A stretch of 64,000 nucleotides of DNA from an uncultured Prevotellaceae bacterium (lineage in GTDB: Bacteria; Bacteroidota; Bacteroidia; Bacteroidales; Bacteroidaceae). How positions within the stretch are numbered: position 1 is the stretch's first letter; each line of letters opens with the position of its first letter. Location of the stretch: contig CACZBS010000008.1 in NCBI GenBank assembly GCA_902779455.1, positions 1 to 64,000 on the forward strand. Reading direction: 5' to 3'. Positions 36,623 to 44,445 of the stretch are shown here, one piece after another. The position numbers were made by a program, and so were the translations under genes. Under the pieces are notes generated by a model. That model was not told the origin of the DNA. It ran no database searches and saw only the letters and a list, made by a program, of their open reading frames with translations.

Positions 36623-38455
36623 ATGAAGAAACTGCTTTTTGTGTGTTTTTGCCTCATGGTGACCTCGCTTCAGGCCCAGACATGGTGGGGATACTGGAAC
36701 ACGTCGATGCCGCGGGAGGAGTCGACGGAGGCCCTGAGCGGGACGACGCATTGCGCCATCCGCATCACTCCTGACAACGCCCTGCTCATTGACGGGCGCA
36801 TCCACGGGGTGCGCTTCTGGCTGAGCGACAAGTCGGTGGTGACGGAGGCCAGCATCTGGGTCAGCTTCCGTCAGTTCGGTAGCGGCGGCGAGCCTGACAT
36901 GGCCGTCAAGACCATTGCGGCAGACGACCTGAAGGACCTGAAGCACGACGGCGAGCCGACGGTGGTCATGTTTGACGAGCCTGTCGACGTCTTGCCCGCC
37001 AGCAACCGCTATGCCAACGCCTACGTGGGCTACACGATACGGACGAGCGCCGCCTGCCGGATGATCACGGCCGGCAGGGACATCAGCATGGGAGGACACA
37101 CGTGCTTCGTCAACTGGGAACATCGCGAGGCCTACGACGGCCCGCTGGCCCTGCAGCTGATGGTCAGCGGCAAGCGCATCGGAGAGTGTTCGGTGGCCGC
37201 CAGCCCTTTCGATGAACAAATCCTGTCGACGGGCGACATGGCGACCGTCGGACTCAACCTGAGAAGCGAGGGAGAGGCAGCGGTGAGCAGTCTGGACTAT
37301 GAGATTAGCATCGACGGAGCAAAGCATGGCGAAGGCCACGTCGACCTCAGTCAGAAGATGGAGGAACTGGGTGTGCCGTTCACGCTGCCCGTCGACGTGA
37401 GGCTGCCTGACGAGCCACGCCGATACAACTGTGAGGTGAAGATCACGCGGGTCAACGGCGAGCCCAACGAGAACGCCCAGCCCGCCGCCTCAGGTGCTCT
37501 CATCGCCCTGAGCCAGATGCCGCTGAAGCGGACGGTCATGGAAGAGCTGACGGGCACGTGGTGCCCCAACTGCCCGCGCGGGCTGGTGGGCATGCACCTG
37601 CTGGAGCAGACCTACGGCGACCGCTTCGTGGGCATCGCCATCCATGGTGGCGACAGCACGGAGCCGATGCGGCTGGCCGACTATGACGGCAGCAGCTTCG
37701 CTCGCGGGGTGATCAACCGCATGGGCGGACGGCCCTCATGTGCCGTCGACCGCACGATCGACTGCGACCCCTACGGCGGCGTGGGGCCTTATTATGAATA
37801 TGGTGCTGACGTCGTCGTCGACTGGGCGCTACAGCAGAAGACGGTGGCCGACATGGACGTGACGGCCCGCTATGCCGACGCCGCACAGACGGCTATCGAC
37901 GTCGACGTGGCCACGACATTCCGCTATAGCGCCGATGTGTCGCCCTACCAACTGATGCTGGTGCTGACGGCTGACAGCCTGACGGGCGAGGGCGACGAAT
38001 GGCTGCAGGTGAACACACTGGTGGGCAAAACGGAATACGACGCTGCCTGCGACGAATTTGTCAACGGGGAGCGCCGCATGAGACTGAAGTATAATCACGT
38101 GCCTGTCTACGTTGACGGCGTGGAGGACGGCATCGAGGGGAGCATCGCGCACCCCCTGGCGGCTGACAATCCACAGCACTACACGCGCAGGATCGACATC
38201 AGCAGGAATGAGCTGGTTCAGCGCAAGGAGTGCGTTCATGCCGTCGCCATGCTCATCGACACCCGCACGGGCGTGGTGCTGAATGTGGCAAAAGGACACG
38301 TGGAGGGCGCTACTGACGACATCAGCAACATCCGTCGCGATGCCACTGACGCCCCACGCTACTACGACCTGCTGGGGCGTCCCCTACCCTCGCCCACTCG
38401 CGGACTGATGATTGAGCGGACGGGCGACGGGCTGACGCGCAAGGTGATGAGATAG
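36623..38455 (+). CDS. Omp28-like secreted protein with thioredoxin-type CxxC
   Basis: 610 aa. Signal peptide (about 1-19), an N-terminal beta-rich region to about 300, then EELTGTWCPNCPRG with C314 and C317 opening a thioredoxin-like domain as in Omp28-related Bacteroidetes proteins. A further beta domain lies at about 430-570. The last 30 residues, YYDLLGRPLPSPTRG through a basic end, resemble the short type IX secretion sorting tail. So it is probably exported to the surface and may form or reshuffle disulfides, or merely use the fold for binding. Stop is 10 bp from the stop of the convergent GH20 gene. Confidence 0.78.
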   Translation: MKKLLFVCFCLMVTSLQAQTWWGYWNTSMPREESTEALSGTTHCAIRITPDNALLIDGRIHGVRFWLSDKSVVTEASIWVSFRQFGSGGEPDMAVKTIAADDLKDLKHDGEPTVVMFDEPVDVLPASNRYANAYVGYTIRTSAACRMITAGRDISMGGHTCFVNWEHREAYDGPLALQLMVSGKRIGECSVAASPFDEQILSTGDMATVGLNLRSEGEAAVSSLDYEISIDGAKHGEGHVDLSQKMEELGVPFTLPVDVRLPDEPRRYNCEVKITRVNGEPNENAQPAASGALIALSQMPLKRTVMEELTGTWCPNCPRGLVGMHLLEQTYGDRFVGIAIHGGDSTEPMRLADYDGSSFARGVINRMGGRPSCAVDRTIDCDPYGGVGPYYEYGADVVVDWALQQKTVADMDVTARYADAAQTAIDVDVATTFRYSADVSPYQLMLVLTADSLTGEGDEWLQVNTLVGKTEYDAACDEFVNGERRMRLKYNHVPVYVDGVEDGIEGSIAHPLAADNPQHYTRRIDISRNELVQRKECVHAVAMLIDTRTGVVLNVAKGHVEGATDDISNIRRDATDAPRYYDLLGRPLPSPTRGLMIERTGDGLTRKVMR

Positions 38456-38465
38456 CAGCAGGGGC

Positions 38466-40055
38466 TCACTTCTTTTTCTGAAGCGCCGCCTTACAATATT
38501 GCCAGCCCTCAGCGTCGTAGCGCTCGAACAGACGAGGCAGCCGGCTGAGGAAGTCGTCGTAGTCTTTCTTCTCAGGGCTGAGCCACTGAACCTCGGCCAG
38601 CGCCGCCATGCGGGGCAAGACCTGATACTCGATAAGCTCTGGATAAGCCACATACTCCGTCCACATATTGGCCTGGACGCCGACGACACGCGCCTGCTGC
38701 TCAGCGGTGAGCGATGCGGGGGCGGGCTCGTAGGCATAGACCTTCTCCAAAGGGGCATTGCCCCCAAAGAGGAGCGTGTTGCTCCATGCGTCCTGCGGAA
38801 TCTGATAGTGGTCGAAATAGAGTGTCGAGTTGGGGGTGCGGACGACGTGGAAACCCTGGGTGACGGGGTCGGTGACGCCCTTCCAGTCGCGCCAGTTCAT
38901 GATGAGCGACGAGGTATTGACATCGCAGTCGGCCAACTCGTCCCAGCCCATGAGATGGCGGCCGCGTTCAGCTAAGAATTGCTCCATCTGGCGGGTGATA
39001 TAGCCCTGCAGACGGTCCTCAGCGGTGTGCCCGTCGGCAGCCTGCAGATGCTCGTCGGCTATTTTCTGCTGACAGCGGGGACATGCCTGCCAGCGTGTCT
39101 TGGGCACCTCATCGCCTCCGACGTGGATATACTCCGAGGGGAAGAGGTCCATGACCTCAGTGAAGACGTCCTTGAGGAAATCGTAGACACGCGGATTGCC
39201 GCCACAGAGGATGTCGTCGCTGACGCCCCAGATGGGCCACACCTCGTAGGGACCGCCCGTGCAGCCCAGCTCGGGATAAGCCGTCAGGGCAGCCACCATG
39301 TGGCCTGGCATGTCGACCTCGGGGATGATGGTGATATAGCGGTCCTGGGCGTAGCGCACGATCTCGCGGATGTCCTGCTGGGTGAAGTAGCCGCCGTGGG
39401 GCGTGTGGTCGTAGATGCCCATGTTGCGGCCTATGACGGTGCGGTCGCGCATGGAGCCGATCTGGGTCAGGCGCGGCCACTTCTTGATCTCGATGCGCCA
39501 GCCCTGATCGTCAGTGAGGTGCCAATGCAGGCGGTTCATGCCATGCAAGGCCATCATGTCGAGATAGCGCTTGACGACGTCCTTATTAAAGAAATGGCGA
39601 ACGACGTCAAGGTGCATGCCGCGATAGCTGAAGCGGGGCTGCGAGGCGATGGTGCCGAGGGGCAATGTCTGGGCGCCGGGCCATAGCTGGCGCACGATCT
39701 GAATGCCATAGAAGACGCCGGCAGGCGTGCGGCCCTCAATGGTGATGCCGTGCTCTGAGGTCGTGATGCTGTAGCCTTCGTCAGCAGTCATTTTAGGATT
39801 GATCTGCAGGCGCAGGGCGACGGCCTTCTTGCCCAGCTGATTATTGACAGGCAGACGGGTGTAGTCGCTCAGGAACTGCGCATTGCGCATCATGTCGACA
39901 TCGGCCGGGGTCACGATGCCTTCAAGACTGGCAAGCGACAAGGTGCGCTGGCGGGCGTCCAAAGTGATGGTCTGCGGACGTGGCACGACGTTGACTTGTG
40001 CGTGCAGGGCCATTGCGGCCAAAAGGATGAAGGAAAGGAATGATAGTCTGTTCAT
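38466..40055 (-). CDS. GH20 beta-N-acetylhexosaminidase, secreted
   Basis: 529 aa. Signal peptide ending LHAQ (about residue 20), the GH20b N-terminal domain (to about 140), and a catalytic barrel with HVGGDEVPKTRW carrying the D315-E316 pair. Known members release terminal GlcNAc or GalNAc from host glycans or peptidoglycan fragments. Last gene of a leftward operon, 7 bp after ispH. Confidence 0.94.
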   Translation of the reverse strand: MNRLSFLSFILLAAMALHAQVNVVPRPQTITLDARQRTLSLASLEGIVTPADVDMMRNAQFLSDYTRLPVNNQLGKKAVALRLQINPKMTADEGYSITTSEHGITIEGRTPAGVFYGIQIVRQLWPGAQTLPLGTIASQPRFSYRGMHLDVVRHFFNKDVVKRYLDMMALHGMNRLHWHLTDDQGWRIEIKKWPRLTQIGSMRDRTVIGRNMGIYDHTPHGGYFTQQDIREIVRYAQDRYITIIPEVDMPGHMVAALTAYPELGCTGGPYEVWPIWGVSDDILCGGNPRVYDFLKDVFTEVMDLFPSEYIHVGGDEVPKTRWQACPRCQQKIADEHLQAADGHTAEDRLQGYITRQMEQFLAERGRHLMGWDELADCDVNTSSLIMNWRDWKGVTDPVTQGFHVVRTPNSTLYFDHYQIPQDAWSNTLLFGGNAPLEKVYAYEPAPASLTAEQQARVVGVQANMWTEYVAYPELIEYQVLPRMAALAEVQWLSPEKKDYDDFLSRLPRLFERYDAEGWQYCKAALQKKK

Positions 40056-40062
40056 AATATTA

Positions 40063-40923
40063 TTAGCTATAGTATTTCAGGATGGCATCGCGACACTGTT
40101 CCATGAGCCACTTGGGGGTCGACGTGGCGCCACAGATGCCCACGGAAGTGATTCCCGTAAGCCATTGGGGAAGAATCTCGTCAGGGCCCTCAATGAGGTG
40201 GGTGTTGGGATTGACACGCAGGCATTCATTGTGGAGCACCTTGCCATTGGAACTCTTTCGGCCGCAGACGAAGAGAACAAGGTCGTGCTTGGCAGCAAAG
40301 GCGGAGATGTTAGGCATGCGATTGGCCACGGAGCGGCAGATGGTGTCGAAGGAGCGAAAGGTGGCCCCAGGGGCGATGTGCTGCCGTATGTAGTCAATGA
40401 TACGTCGGAATTCATCAAGACTCTTCGTGGTCTGCGAAAAGAGATAGATGTCGTGCGTGAAGTCGAGGCTCTTCACGTCGTCGAACTTCTCGATGACGAT
40501 GGCCTCGCCTTTCGTCTGCCCCACCAGCCCCAACACCTCGGCATGGCCTTTCTTTCCGAAGATGATGATGGAGGCGCCGTCGCCACCCTCATACTGCGTC
40601 TTGATCCGCTTCTGCAACTGCAGCACCACGGGGCATGTGGCATCGATGATCTCTATATTGTTGCGGCGAGCCAGCTCGTAGGTCTCTGGAGGCTCGCCAT
40701 GGGCACGCAGCAGCACCTTGACATCGTGCAGGCGCTGCATGTCGTCATGGGTGATGGTGACGAGTCCCATGCGTCGCAGCCGCTCGCACTCCATGCCGTT
40801 GTGGACGATGTCGCCCAGGCAGTAGAGGGTATGGCCGGCGGCCAGCTCCTCCTCAGCCTTACGGATGGCCGTGGTCACGCCAAAGCAGAAGCCGCTGCCA
40901 GAGTCAATTTCTATCTGTAACAT
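40063..40923 (-). CDS. ispH: 4-hydroxy-3-methylbut-2-enyl diphosphate reductase
   Basis: 286 aa. The three iron-sulfur cysteines are visible in GFCFGV (Cys 13), DATCPVV and GICGATSTP, plus the RAHGEPP block. It makes IPP and DMAPP, the last step of the MEP isoprenoid pathway. It is expected to be essential, yet it lies directly after a transposase-like gene (13 bp) and before GH20. Confidence 0.96.
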   Translation of the reverse strand: MLQIEIDSGSGFCFGVTTAIRKAEEELAAGHTLYCLGDIVHNGMECERLRRMGLVTITHDDMQRLHDVKVLLRAHGEPPETYELARRNNIEIIDATCPVVLQLQKRIKTQYEGGDGASIIIFGKKGHAEVLGLVGQTKGEAIVIEKFDDVKSLDFTHDIYLFSQTTKSLDEFRRIIDYIRQHIAPGATFRSFDTICRSVANRMPNISAFAAKHDLVLFVCGRKSSNGKVLHNECLRVNPNTHLIEGPDEILPQWLTGITSVGICGATSTPKWLMEQCRDAILKYYS

Positions 40924-40936
40924 ATTGCATTACTTA

Positions 40937-42244
40937 TTATTGATGAGAATCTTTCCACCACGAGTCTTTTGTACGGCAAAGAGCCTGGCTTACGCAGTTC
41001 ATGGCCTTACATTCGCTTTCACTGATGGCCTCGTCGGCATGGCGGTAGGCATAGCGCCAAGGACTGACGAGGAGGGCCAGCCCCTGCGAACATAACGAGG
41101 TGAGACGCTCGGAGGGGTGATAGAGCTGGGGCATTCCGTTGTCGAGAATGAGGACGACGGGGAATGATTTCGCCATAATGGTGTCCATGATGTCCTGCTC
41201 ACCCTTGGCAATGCGTGGGGAGACAAGGACGATGCCAGTTTCGGCAGCAGCGATGCAGGCGTTCTTCTGCTGAGGAAAAAGGTGGCGGTCGCGACGGTGG
41301 CAGACGACGGGCAGCAACTGGCGGTCAAGGAGGGCACGGTCGCCATAGGTGTCTGCAGTGATATAGCCGTCAGGGCCTATGAGAAGACGCGACTGCAGCT
41401 TCTCCCATACTTCATCGGAAAACTGCGAAGGGGCGCACACGTGCTGCAGGTAGTTCCTGAGGGCCTTAGGCGACAGGGCCGTGCTGATGCCACCGCGGCG
41501 GGGCGAAAGCAGAGCATGATTGGAGGAGCGCATCAGCCGGCTGCGCGGGTTGTTGTGGATATAGAGGCGCTGCTGCTCCAGTTGCCCCTCTCGTAAGGGC
41601 ATCACGTCGACATAGCCCGAGGCGAACAGCGGTGGCCGCCCGCTGGTCGCTGCGGACGGGACTTTATAGCCCTGCGGGGAAACCGCAGGGCGCAAGCCCA
41701 CAGGGGAAACCGCAGGGTGCAAGCCCACAGGGGTAGGATTAGCGGCAGCAGGGGCAGGGCTTGCGGCAGCAGGGGCAGGGCTTGCGGCAGCAGGTTTCCC
41801 CTGCTGCCCCGTCATTTCCCAATAGCGGCGATTGCAGCCCTTTTTAAAGCCGGCAATGACCTGCCCCAGATGCGTGGATCGCCCGTTAGCACTAAATATC
41901 TCACGCCTGACGACGATGATAGCATGCAGATGGTCAGGCATGACGACATAATCCTGAATCTCAACCATCGGATAATGTCTGGGAATAGCATTCAGCAACT
42001 CATGCTCGACCATCTGCCCTACAGGACTGAGCGCCACCCGAGGCGCATCTGGTGCCCCGTCTGGTTGGGCAAGATCGCCCACGATGATACCTAAAGGCTG
42101 GCACGGACGCCCCGCCACATTGATCGTGATATGATAGACTCCGGGCCAGCGATAGTTCTTGGCATCATTGCGACGCCCCATGCGGTGCATACATGGGGAA
42201 CCAGTCTGAAGCGAGCCATTAGGAGCAGAAGCGGAGCCGCGCAT
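40937..42244 (-). CDS. Y1/REP-associated tyrosine-transposase-like protein with extra C-terminal domain
   Basis: 435 aa from the ATG at 42244, 2 bp after the meaB stop. The N-terminal region has YHITINVAGR and the HUH motif MPDHLHAIIVV (about 98-109), followed by GFKKGCNRRYW, as in IS200/REP-type single-strand transposases (RAYT). A low-complexity Ala/Pro/Ser stretch (about 155-200) is encoded by tandem repeats. The C-terminal part (about 290-420) has VLVSPRIAKGEQ and VVLILDNGMPQLYHPS, resembling a Rossmann-like DprA/SLOG-type fold. There are no IS ends and the gene is embedded in an operon, which suggests a resident, domesticated protein. No function is assigned. Confidence 0.75.
   Translation of the reverse strand: MRGSASAPNGSLQTGSPCMHRMGRRNDAKNYRWPGVYHITINVAGRPCQPLGIIVGDLAQPDGAPDAPRVALSPVGQMVEHELLNAIPRHYPMVEIQDYVVMPDHLHAIIVVRREIFSANGRSTHLGQVIAGFKKGCNRRYWEMTGQQGKPAAASPAPAAASPAPAAANPTPVGLHPAVSPVGLRPAVSPQGYKVPSAATSGRPPLFASGYVDVMPLREGQLEQQRLYIHNNPRSRLMRSSNHALLSPRRGGISTALSPKALRNYLQHVCAPSQFSDEVWEKLQSRLLIGPDGYITADTYGDRALLDRQLLPVVCHRRDRHLFPQQKNACIAAAETGIVLVSPRIAKGEQDIMDTIMAKSFPVVLILDNGMPQLYHPSERLTSLCSQGLALLVSPWRYAYRHADEAISESECKAMNCVSQALCRTKDSWWKDSHQ
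41682..41804. repeat. Two tandem repeats and palindromes inside the Y1-type gene
   Basis: Two 27-bp units (41682-41708, 41709-41735) and two and a half 21-bp units (from 41742). Both keep the reading frame. Small palindromes surround them, such as CCCTGCGG...CCGCAGGG and GCAGCAGG...CCTGCTGC. Confidence 0.8.
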
Positions 42245-42246
42245 TA

Positions 42247-43350
42247 TCACTCTGATTTAAGCTGCCTGAAATACAAGTCAAGCAGATCGCCGGCAGCCAC
42301 GAAACTGGTCTTGCGTCCTTCGAGCACATTCCGCTCGGCCAACTGGAGCTGATGCTTGATGGCGGGGTTGTTGTAGAACGAGAAGCGCAGCTGCTCATTG
42401 ATGGTCTCATACATCCAATACTTGGCCTGCTCATTGCGGCGATAGTCGAAGTAGCCGTTGTGCTTCACAAAGGCGATGTAATCATAGATCATATCCCATA
42501 CCTCCTTGACGCCCGTACCATAGAAGCCACTATAGCACAGCACCTTGGGCAGCCATCCGCTCTCGGGCATGGGGAAGAAGTGGAGTGCGTTGCGGAAGTT
42601 CTGGGCCGCCATCTGGCAGCGGTCGACGTTGTCGCCGTCGCACTTATTGATGACGATGCCGTCAGAGATTTCCATGATACCGCGCTTGATGCCCTGCAGC
42701 TCGTCGCCCGTGCCAGCCACCTGGAGCAAGAGGAAGAAGTCGACCATCGAGTGGCAAGCCGTCTCACTCTGGCCTACGCCGACCGTCTCGACGAAGATCT
42801 TGTCGAAACCAGCTGCCTCGCAGAGGATGATGGTCTCGCGCGTCTTGCGGGCCACGCCGCCCAACGAGCCTGCCGAGGGGCTGGGACGGATGAACGAATC
42901 GGGGTGTACGCTGAGCTTCTCCATGCGCGTCTTGTCGCCAAGGATGCTGCCCTTGGTCCGTTCTGACGAGGGATCGATGGCCAGTACGGCGAGTCGGCCT
43001 CCCTTTTCTTTAAGCAGATGTATTCCAAACTGGTCGATACTGGTCGACTTGCCTGCGCCAGGCACGCCGCTGATGCCTACGCGGACGCTGTTGCCACTCA
43101 GGGGCAGACACTTCTCGATGACCTCCTGAGCCTTTGCCTGGTGGTCAGGGTTGACGCTCTCGATGAGCGTGACGGCTTGTGAGAGGATGGTGATGTCGCC
43201 TTTGGCAATGCCTTCGACCATCTCGGCTGCCGACAGTTCATGCCGACGGAATCGACTGCGCTTCATGTAGGGATTGATGATAGAGGGCTGCTCAACGCCA
43301 CTGTTGACCTGCAGACCTGCATACTCGGAGCTGTTCTCTGGGTGTTCCAT
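42247..43350 (-). CDS. meaB: Methylmalonyl-CoA mutase-associated GTPase MeaB
   Basis: 367 aa. P-loop GVPGAGKS (95-102), the DPSSERTKGSILGDKTRM block (about 125-142) and NKCDGDN base specificity, all typical of the MeaB/ArgK family. It loads and protects the B12 cofactor of methylmalonyl-CoA mutase, used in succinate-propionate metabolism. The mutase itself is not in the window. It follows the DUF1573 gene by 21 bp. Confidence 0.95.
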   Translation of the reverse strand: MEHPENSSEYAGLQVNSGVEQPSIINPYMKRSRFRRHELSAAEMVEGIAKGDITILSQAVTLIESVNPDHQAKAQEVIEKCLPLSGNSVRVGISGVPGAGKSTSIDQFGIHLLKEKGGRLAVLAIDPSSERTKGSILGDKTRMEKLSVHPDSFIRPSPSAGSLGGVARKTRETIILCEAAGFDKIFVETVGVGQSETACHSMVDFFLLLQVAGTGDELQGIKRGIMEISDGIVINKCDGDNVDRCQMAAQNFRNALHFFPMPESGWLPKVLCYSGFYGTGVKEVWDMIYDYIAFVKHNGYFDYRRNEQAKYWMYETINEQLRFSFYNNPAIKHQLQLAERNVLEGRKTSFVAAGDLLDLYFRQLKSE

Positions 43351-43371
43351 ATTCTGATTTAAAGGTTTATA

Positions 43372-44445
43372 CTATTTGACATTGATGCTGATGACGACTT
43401 TGGGCCGTTGCGGGTCGTTGGTAATCATGAGCACACGGGGACGGGTGCGCTGTCTGAGCAATTCGTCGCGGTCGACGCTGACCTTGAGCTTGGTCGTCTC
43501 GCCAGGCTGCAGCAGGCGCTTGCTGAGCGTCACCTTCATGCCGCCCGTGAACATCTGCAGACTCTGGATGTTGAGCTCGGCGCGGCCAGAGTTAGCAATA
43601 TTGATGACGCCCGACTTCACGTTCTTCCCATCCTGCCGACCCAGATTGAGCACCTCGCTGGTGAGCTGGATCTGTGGCGCCACATCGCGGGCCACATCAG
43701 TCACGTCCGGCAGAAGCACCACGGAGACGGGCAACTCAATCTCGCTGTTCACTTTGTCGCCCAACTGACGAGCCAGGTAGACTGTCGACTGCGTCAGACC
43801 GTAGTCGTTGATTTGCTCTGACAACAGCGTGACGACCATCTTGCCCTGACGGTTGGGGGCCAGCCGCTCTGGCGTGCAGGTAGCTGCCAGATACTTAGGC
43901 AGATGCATCAGATTGGGCTGCAGCGTCCCCTCCGTGTTGTTCATCAGATCGATCTCCAGCTGGGGACGGTCGCCCTTGTTGACATCATCAAACTCCAGCT
44001 CATTGATATTGGCGAGCAGCCCGTCGAAATCGTAAGGATAGGTGGCTGAGTAGTCCTTGACCTCCTCGACGACGACGCCCTTCATCTTCAGGTAGACTGG
44101 CTTCTTGGTGGCATTGCTGTAGACAGCCACCTGCTTCTGGAAGTGTCCCATCTGGCGGGCATCATAGGTCAGCGAGATGGTGAAGCGGTCGCCCATGCCG
44201 ATGCCATTCTTGGGATAATCGACACGTGTGCAGCCACAGTCGGCCTTGACGTCCGTGATGTGAAGCGACTTCAGCCCCTTGTTGCGCAGTTCAAACGTGG
44301 CGGTGACGGGCACCTCATAGCCCGTCTTGCCAACATCGACGGTCGTCTTGCTGATGCTCAGCTTCTGCGCTGTCGAGGTGAGGAGCGTGAGGTGAGAGGT
44401 GAAAAGTATGATGAGCAGTCTCAGTATGCTGTTTCGTCTATTCAT
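43372..44445 (-). CDS. DUF1573 secreted protein
   Basis: 357 aa. Signal peptide (about 1-26), then Ig-like repeats of the DUF1573 type, with the hallmark ADCGCTRVDYPKN (C70, C72). Role unknown in the family. The ATG overlaps the A2M stop as TAATG, so the two are probably translated together. The signal core FTSHLTLLTS is encoded by a heptamer array (44375-44402). Confidence 0.87.
   Translation of the reverse strand: MNRRNSILRLLIILFTSHLTLLTSTAQKLSISKTTVDVGKTGYEVPVTATFELRNKGLKSLHITDVKADCGCTRVDYPKNGIGMGDRFTISLTYDARQMGHFQKQVAVYSNATKKPVYLKMKGVVVEEVKDYSATYPYDFDGLLANINELEFDDVNKGDRPQLEIDLMNNTEGTLQPNLMHLPKYLAATCTPERLAPNRQGKMVVTLLSEQINDYGLTQSTVYLARQLGDKVNSEIELPVSVVLLPDVTDVARDVAPQIQLTSEVLNLGRQDGKNVKSGVINIANSGRAELNIQSLQMFTGGMKVTLSKRLLQPGETTKLKVSVDRDELLRQRTRPRVLMITNDPQRPKVVISINVK
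44375..44402. repeat. Heptamer mini-array in the DUF1573 signal peptide
   Basis: Units GAGGTGA, GGAGCGT, GAGGTGA, GAGGTGA (28 bp). On the minus strand they encode the end of the signal-peptide core. Confidence 0.8.
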
